9,552 nucleotides of DNA, from NCBI GenBank assembly GCA_025934455.1, contig JAICYA010000044.1:1-9552 (forward strand), in the 5' to 3' direction. This document shows positions 5,932 through 9,552 of the stretch, piece after piece. Source of the stretch: Rudaea sp. GTDB taxonomy: Bacteria > Pseudomonadota > Gammaproteobacteria > Xanthomonadales > Rhodanobacteraceae. The notes beneath the pieces are model-generated. The model was not told the DNA's origin. It searched no databases and saw only the letters and a program-made list of their open reading frames with translations. The translations under genes were made by a program, and so were the position numbers. The first letter of the stretch is position 1. Each line of letters begins with the position of its first letter.

Positions 5932-6026
5932 TGAGCGAATCGTGACCTCCGCCCCTGTTGCGGCGCAGCGCCGACTGCGAACCTATGGCACACTTGCCAG
6001 CTGACTTGCAGACTCACGTGGGCGTC

Positions 6027-7256
6027 ATGGATCAATCCGATTTGTTGAAGGAATTGCGCATCGATTCGCGCCAGCGCGAGGATGCGGGTGGTGCTTCGCG
6101 CTGGCCGTGGATCGCCGGCGCGATCGTGCTGGCCATTGCGCTGATCGGCGGCGCGGCCTGGTTCCTGTTCGGCGGCAAAACGTTCGAGGTGCAGGCGGCC
6201 ACGGCGACCGCGCCGGCGGCCGGCGGCGGCGATACCGCCGTGCTGCAGGCGACCGGTTACGTCACCGCGCGGCGCGAGGCGACGGTGTCGGCACAGATCA
6301 CCGGCACGCTGACGCAAGTGCTGATCGAGGAAGGCGAGCACGTCGACAAGGATCAAGTGCTGGCGCATTTGGACGACACCGCGCAGAAGGCCGCACTCGC
6401 GCAGGCACAGGCGCAGGCCAGTGCGGCGCAGGCGACGTTGGGCCAATATCAGGCGCAGTTGGCGCAGGCGCAGCGCGATCTAAAACGCGCCCAGGATCTG
6501 GTCGGCCGGCACCTGGTCTCGCAACAGGCGCTGGAAGATGCGCAAACGCAAGTATCCGCGCTGACCGCGCAAGTCGATGCGCAACGCAGGCAGATCGAGC
6601 TGGCCCAGGCCGGCGTGAAGGCGGCGCAGGTACAGCTCGACTACTGCACGGTGCGCGCGCCGTTCGCCGGCGTCGTCATCGCCAAGAATGCGCAGGTCGG
6701 CGAGATCGTCTCGCCGTTTTCTGCCGGTGGTGGTTTTACCCGCACCGGCGTCGGCACCATCGTCGACATGGATTCGCTGGAAGTCGACGTCGATGTCAAC
6801 GAGGCCTACATCAATCGCGTGCAACGCAACCAGCCCGCGCAGGCGGTGCTCGATGCGTATCCGAGCTGGACGATTCCCGCGCACGTGATCGCGGTGATTC
6901 CGACCGCGGACAAGAGCAAGGCCACGGTCAAGGTGCGCATCGCGCTCGATCAGAAGGATGCGCGCGTGCTGCCCGACATGGGTGCGCGCGTGTCGTTCCT
7001 GGAAGAAGCGAAGAAGAACACGGCGGCGGCGCCGCTCAAGGGCGTACTGGTGCCGTCCACGAGCATCGTGCAGCGCGATGGCAAGAATTTTGTGTTCGCG
7101 ATCGATGGCAGTCGCGCGCGCGCGCGCGAAGTGGTGCCGGGTCAGGCGTATTCGGACCTGCGTCTCGTCGAAGGCATCGCGGCGGGCACGCAGGTGGTCA
7201 AGCAGCCACCGGTACAGATGAGTGATGGCGCGGCGGTGACGCTGGGCGGCAAATAA
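6027..7256 (+). CDS. MacA/HlyD-type periplasmic adaptor (membrane fusion protein) of a tripartite ABC exporter
   Basis: A 409-residue protein linking an inner-membrane ABC transporter to an outer-membrane channel. A short cytoplasmic N-terminus is followed by one membrane anchor (about 28-48). Next come the first lipoyl half (about 75-118: ATGYVTARREATVSAQITG, ending VLAHLDD), an alanine/glutamine-rich alpha-hairpin coiled coil (about 120-205), and the second lipoyl half beginning CTVRAPFAGVVIAKNAQVGE. The beta-barrel region has the typical LEVDVDVNEAYINRV and VKVRIALDQKDARVLPDMGARVSF. The C-terminal membrane-proximal domain (about 330-409) is intact. The start MDQSDLLKELRID is chosen because it opens the conserved region; no clear Shine-Dalgarno precedes it, and in-frame ATG 5985 and GTG 6018 are alternatives. 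It is the first gene of an operon with an ABC ATPase and two permeases, which supports a MacA-like rather than RND-adaptor role. Substrate unknown. Confidence 0.9.
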   Translation: MDQSDLLKELRIDSRQREDAGGASRWPWIAGAIVLAIALIGGAAWFLFGGKTFEVQAATATAPAAGGGDTAVLQATGYVTARREATVSAQITGTLTQVLIEEGEHVDKDQVLAHLDDTAQKAALAQAQAQASAAQATLGQYQAQLAQAQRDLKRAQDLVGRHLVSQQALEDAQTQVSALTAQVDAQRRQIELAQAGVKAAQVQLDYCTVRAPFAGVVIAKNAQVGEIVSPFSAGGGFTRTGVGTIVDMDSLEVDVDVNEAYINRVQRNQPAQAVLDAYPSWTIPAHVIAVIPTADKSKATVKVRIALDQKDARVLPDMGARVSFLEEAKKNTAAAPLKGVLVPSTSIVQRDGKNFVFAIDGSRARAREVVPGQAYSDLRLVEGIAAGTQVVKQPPVQMSDGAAVTLGGK

Positions 7257-7282
7257 CTACGGGATTTTTCGAGGATCGTACA

Positions 7283-7972
<690 letters not shown>

Positions 7973-7984
7973 GGGAGTGCGGCC

Positions 7985-9145
7985 ATGAAATATTTCCATC
8001 TCATCTGGGCCGCGTTGTTCCGGCGCAAGACGCGGACCTTCTTCACCATCGCCTCGGTGCTGGCGGCGTTCCTGCTGTTCGGCCTGCTCGATTCGGTGCG
8101 CAACGCATTCGGCGACGCTGGCAACAGCGTGGCCGGCGTCGACCGCATGATCACGATGTCCAAGATCAGCTTCACCGTGTCGCTGCCGCAGAGCCTGCTC
8201 GCGCGCATCGAGGCGGTGCCGGGCGTCAAGGAAGTGGCCTACGCGAACTGGTTCGGCGGCATCTACCAGGATCCGAAGAACTTCTTCCCGAACGAGGCGG
8301 TGAGTCCGAACTTCATGGATCTGTTCACCGAATACACGATTCCGCCCGATCAACTGGCGGCGTTCAGGAACACGCGCACCGGCTGCATCGTCGGCGAAGC
8401 GCTGGCCACGAAGTTCGGCTGGAAGATCGGCGACAAGATTCCGCTGCAGGCGACGATCTTCCCGCAGAAGGATGGCAGCAACACCTGGACGTTCGACCTC
8501 GTCGGCATTTTCCACGCGCGCGATCCGAAGGAGAAGAACAAGGAGCCGGTGATGTTCTTCAACTGGAAATACTTCGACGAGGCGCGCCAGTTCGGCAATG
8601 GCCGCATCGGCTGGTATATCGAGAAATTGAACGATCCGAACCAGGCCGACCAGGTGGCCAAGGCGATCGATGCGATGTCGGCCAATTCCGACCACGAGAC
8701 CAAGACCGAGAGCGAGAATGCGTTCAACCGTTCCTTCGTCAGCCAGTTCGCCGACATCGGCCTGATCGTCGGCGGCATCATGAGCGCGGTGTTCTTCACC
8801 CTGATCCTGCTCACCGGCAACACCATGGCGCAAGCGGTGCGCGAACGCATTCCCGAACTCGCCGTGCTCAAGACGATCGGGTTTTCCAACCGCGGCGTGC
8901 TCGGGCTGGTGCTGGCCGAGTCGGTGCTGCTGATCCTGATCGGCGGACTGATCGGCATCGGGCTGGCCGCGGTGATCGTGCCGGCGATGAGCAGCAAGGT
9001 GCAGGGCTTGTTGCCCGACGGCGTGCGCTGGAATACGTGGGCGCTTGGCGCGGCGCTGATGTTCGGCATCGGACTGCTGGTCGGCTGGCTGCCCGCGCTG
9101 CGCGGCATGCGCCTGAAGATCGTCGACGCGCTGGCCGGACGCTGA
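7985..9145 (+). CDS. FtsX/MacB-type ABC permease, first of two
   Basis: A 386-residue inner-membrane subunit with the four-helix MacB/FtsX plan: basic N-terminus (FRRKTRTFF), TM1 (about 19-37), a large periplasmic domain (about 40-255), then TM2 (about 258-280), TM3 (about 304-334) and TM4 (about 350-371). After TM2 comes the family's cytoplasmic coupling segment, here VRERIPELAVLKTIGFSNRGV (286-305), which contacts the ATPase. The periplasmic domain carries the MacB-core hallmarks: an early 'IEAVPGVKEVAY' and a late 'GEALATKFGWKIGDKIPL'. GGGAG 8 nt upstream supports the start. Such permeases move substrates from the periplasm or outer leaflet towards a TolC channel through the adaptor, with the ATPase working a lever. 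Because a second, different permease follows 12 nt later, the working transporter is probably a heterodimer. Confidence 0.93.
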   Translation: MKYFHLIWAALFRRKTRTFFTIASVLAAFLLFGLLDSVRNAFGDAGNSVAGVDRMITMSKISFTVSLPQSLLARIEAVPGVKEVAYANWFGGIYQDPKNFFPNEAVSPNFMDLFTEYTIPPDQLAAFRNTRTGCIVGEALATKFGWKIGDKIPLQATIFPQKDGSNTWTFDLVGIFHARDPKEKNKEPVMFFNWKYFDEARQFGNGRIGWYIEKLNDPNQADQVAKAIDAMSANSDHETKTESENAFNRSFVSQFADIGLIVGGIMSAVFFTLILLTGNTMAQAVRERIPELAVLKTIGFSNRGVLGLVLAESVLLILIGGLIGIGLAAVIVPAMSSKVQGLLPDGVRWNTWALGAALMFGIGLLVGWLPALRGMRLKIVDALAGR

Positions 9146-9157
9146 CAGGAGTATACA

Positions 9158-9552
9158 ATGCGCAAATTTCTCGCAAATCTCGGCATCGGCATCGTTCTTG
9201 TCGCCGCTGCGGCGCTGTTCGCGATCCTGCCGTGGATCGCGCTGGTCGCCATCGCCGTGCTGCTCGCACTGTGGATGGCGTTCGGCCGCCGCGGCCGCCA
9301 GGCCTGGTCGGTGACGCGCGTGGGCATGGCGACGATCCCGCAACGGCTCGGATCCTCTTCGGTCGTCGTCATCGGCATTGCCGGCGTGGTCGGCGTGCTG
9401 GTCGCGCTGCTGGCGATGGGCGAAGGCTTCCAGGCCACGCTCAAGCAAACTGGCAGCGACGACACCGTGCTGGTCATGCGTGCCGGCGCGAACGCCGAGC
9501 TCAATTCCGTCCTCATGCACGATGCCGTGGTGCAGATCGAGCAGGCGCCGGG
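9158..9552 (+). CDS. Second FtsX/MacB-type ABC permease, 3' truncated by the window edge
   Basis: The frame from ATG 9158 stays open to the last base, giving 131 residues and no stop. AGGAG 8 nt upstream and a 12-nt gap after the first permease stop support the start. Residues about 7-42 (LGIGIVLVAAAALFAILPWIALVAIAVLLALWMAF) form one or two extra hydrophobic helices. They are followed by a basic loop (GRRGRQ) and then by what looks like the usual N-terminus of the family: TRVGMATIPQRLGSSSVVVIGIAGVVGVLVALLAMGEGFQATL, the canonical TM1, and the start of the periplasmic MacB-core domain (TGSDDTVLVMRAGANAELNSVLMHDAVVQIEQAPG). The last residues match the 'single residue run then IEQAPG' position of the first permease's IEAVPG. 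It is a paralogue of the preceding gene, not a copy. Family assignment is secure; full length cannot be seen. Confidence 0.9.
   Translation, partial: MRKFLANLGIGIVLVAAAALFAILPWIALVAIAVLLALWMAFGRRGRQAWSVTRVGMATIPQRLGSSSVVVIGIAGVVGVLVALLAMGEGFQATLKQTGSDDTVLVMRAGANAELNSVLMHDAVVQIEQAP

Noticed and set aside
5958..6026. Longer adaptor start at ATG 5958 or 5985
   Set aside because: The extra residues are not typical of the family and no ribosome site precedes them; 5985 lies in a likely promoter or leader stretch. They remain minor alternatives because 6027 also lacks a strong Shine-Dalgarno.

Overview
The window is GC-rich, densely coded bacterial DNA. Codon use, the gene families and the operon style suggest a high-GC gammaproteobacterium of the Xanthomonadales/Rhodanobacteraceae type. 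That placement is inferred from protein flavour; no marker gene is present to prove it. No tRNA, rRNA, CRISPR array, insertion sequence or phage gene was seen.

Layout: (1) A plus-strand pair at the left edge: the last 86 residues of a DHA2-type MFS drug exporter, whose stop overlaps the start (ATGA) of a SpoU/TrmH-family RNA 2'-O-ribose methyltransferase. A candidate terminator hairpin is built into the 3' end of the methyltransferase gene. (2) A minus-strand block from 5846 down to 1081. It reads, in transcription order: a two-domain DUF3592 membrane protein, a fumarylacetoacetate-hydrolase-family enzyme 5 nt behind it, the mechanosensitive channel MscL, and an 884-residue secreted CSLREA / beta-helix / double-DUF11 protein. 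(3) A 180-bp divergent control region (5847-6026) with a perfect 12-bp palindrome. (4) A plus-strand export operon running off the right edge: a MacA/HlyD-type periplasmic adaptor, a LolD/MacB-type ABC ATPase, an FtsX/MacB-type permease and a second, truncated permease.

How the genes work together: the right-hand operon encodes a MacAB-like tripartite exporter in which the MacB functions are split over separate ATPase and permease genes and there are two different permeases. The outer-membrane TolC partner is not in the window. The left and middle genes are mostly housekeeping or envelope functions (osmotic release valve, RNA modification, a catabolic hydrolase, a large secreted repeat protein).

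The most unusual feature is not a gene. It is the 5' leader of the secreted beta-helix protein (about 3737-3796, minus strand). The Shine-Dalgarno sequence lies inside one arm of a perfect 11-bp inverted repeat whose loop holds a second 9-bp hairpin. The pairing arm can instead form a small GNRA-capped hairpin that would free the ribosome site. This looks like a candidate cis-acting RNA switch or thermometer, and is offered as a hypothesis.
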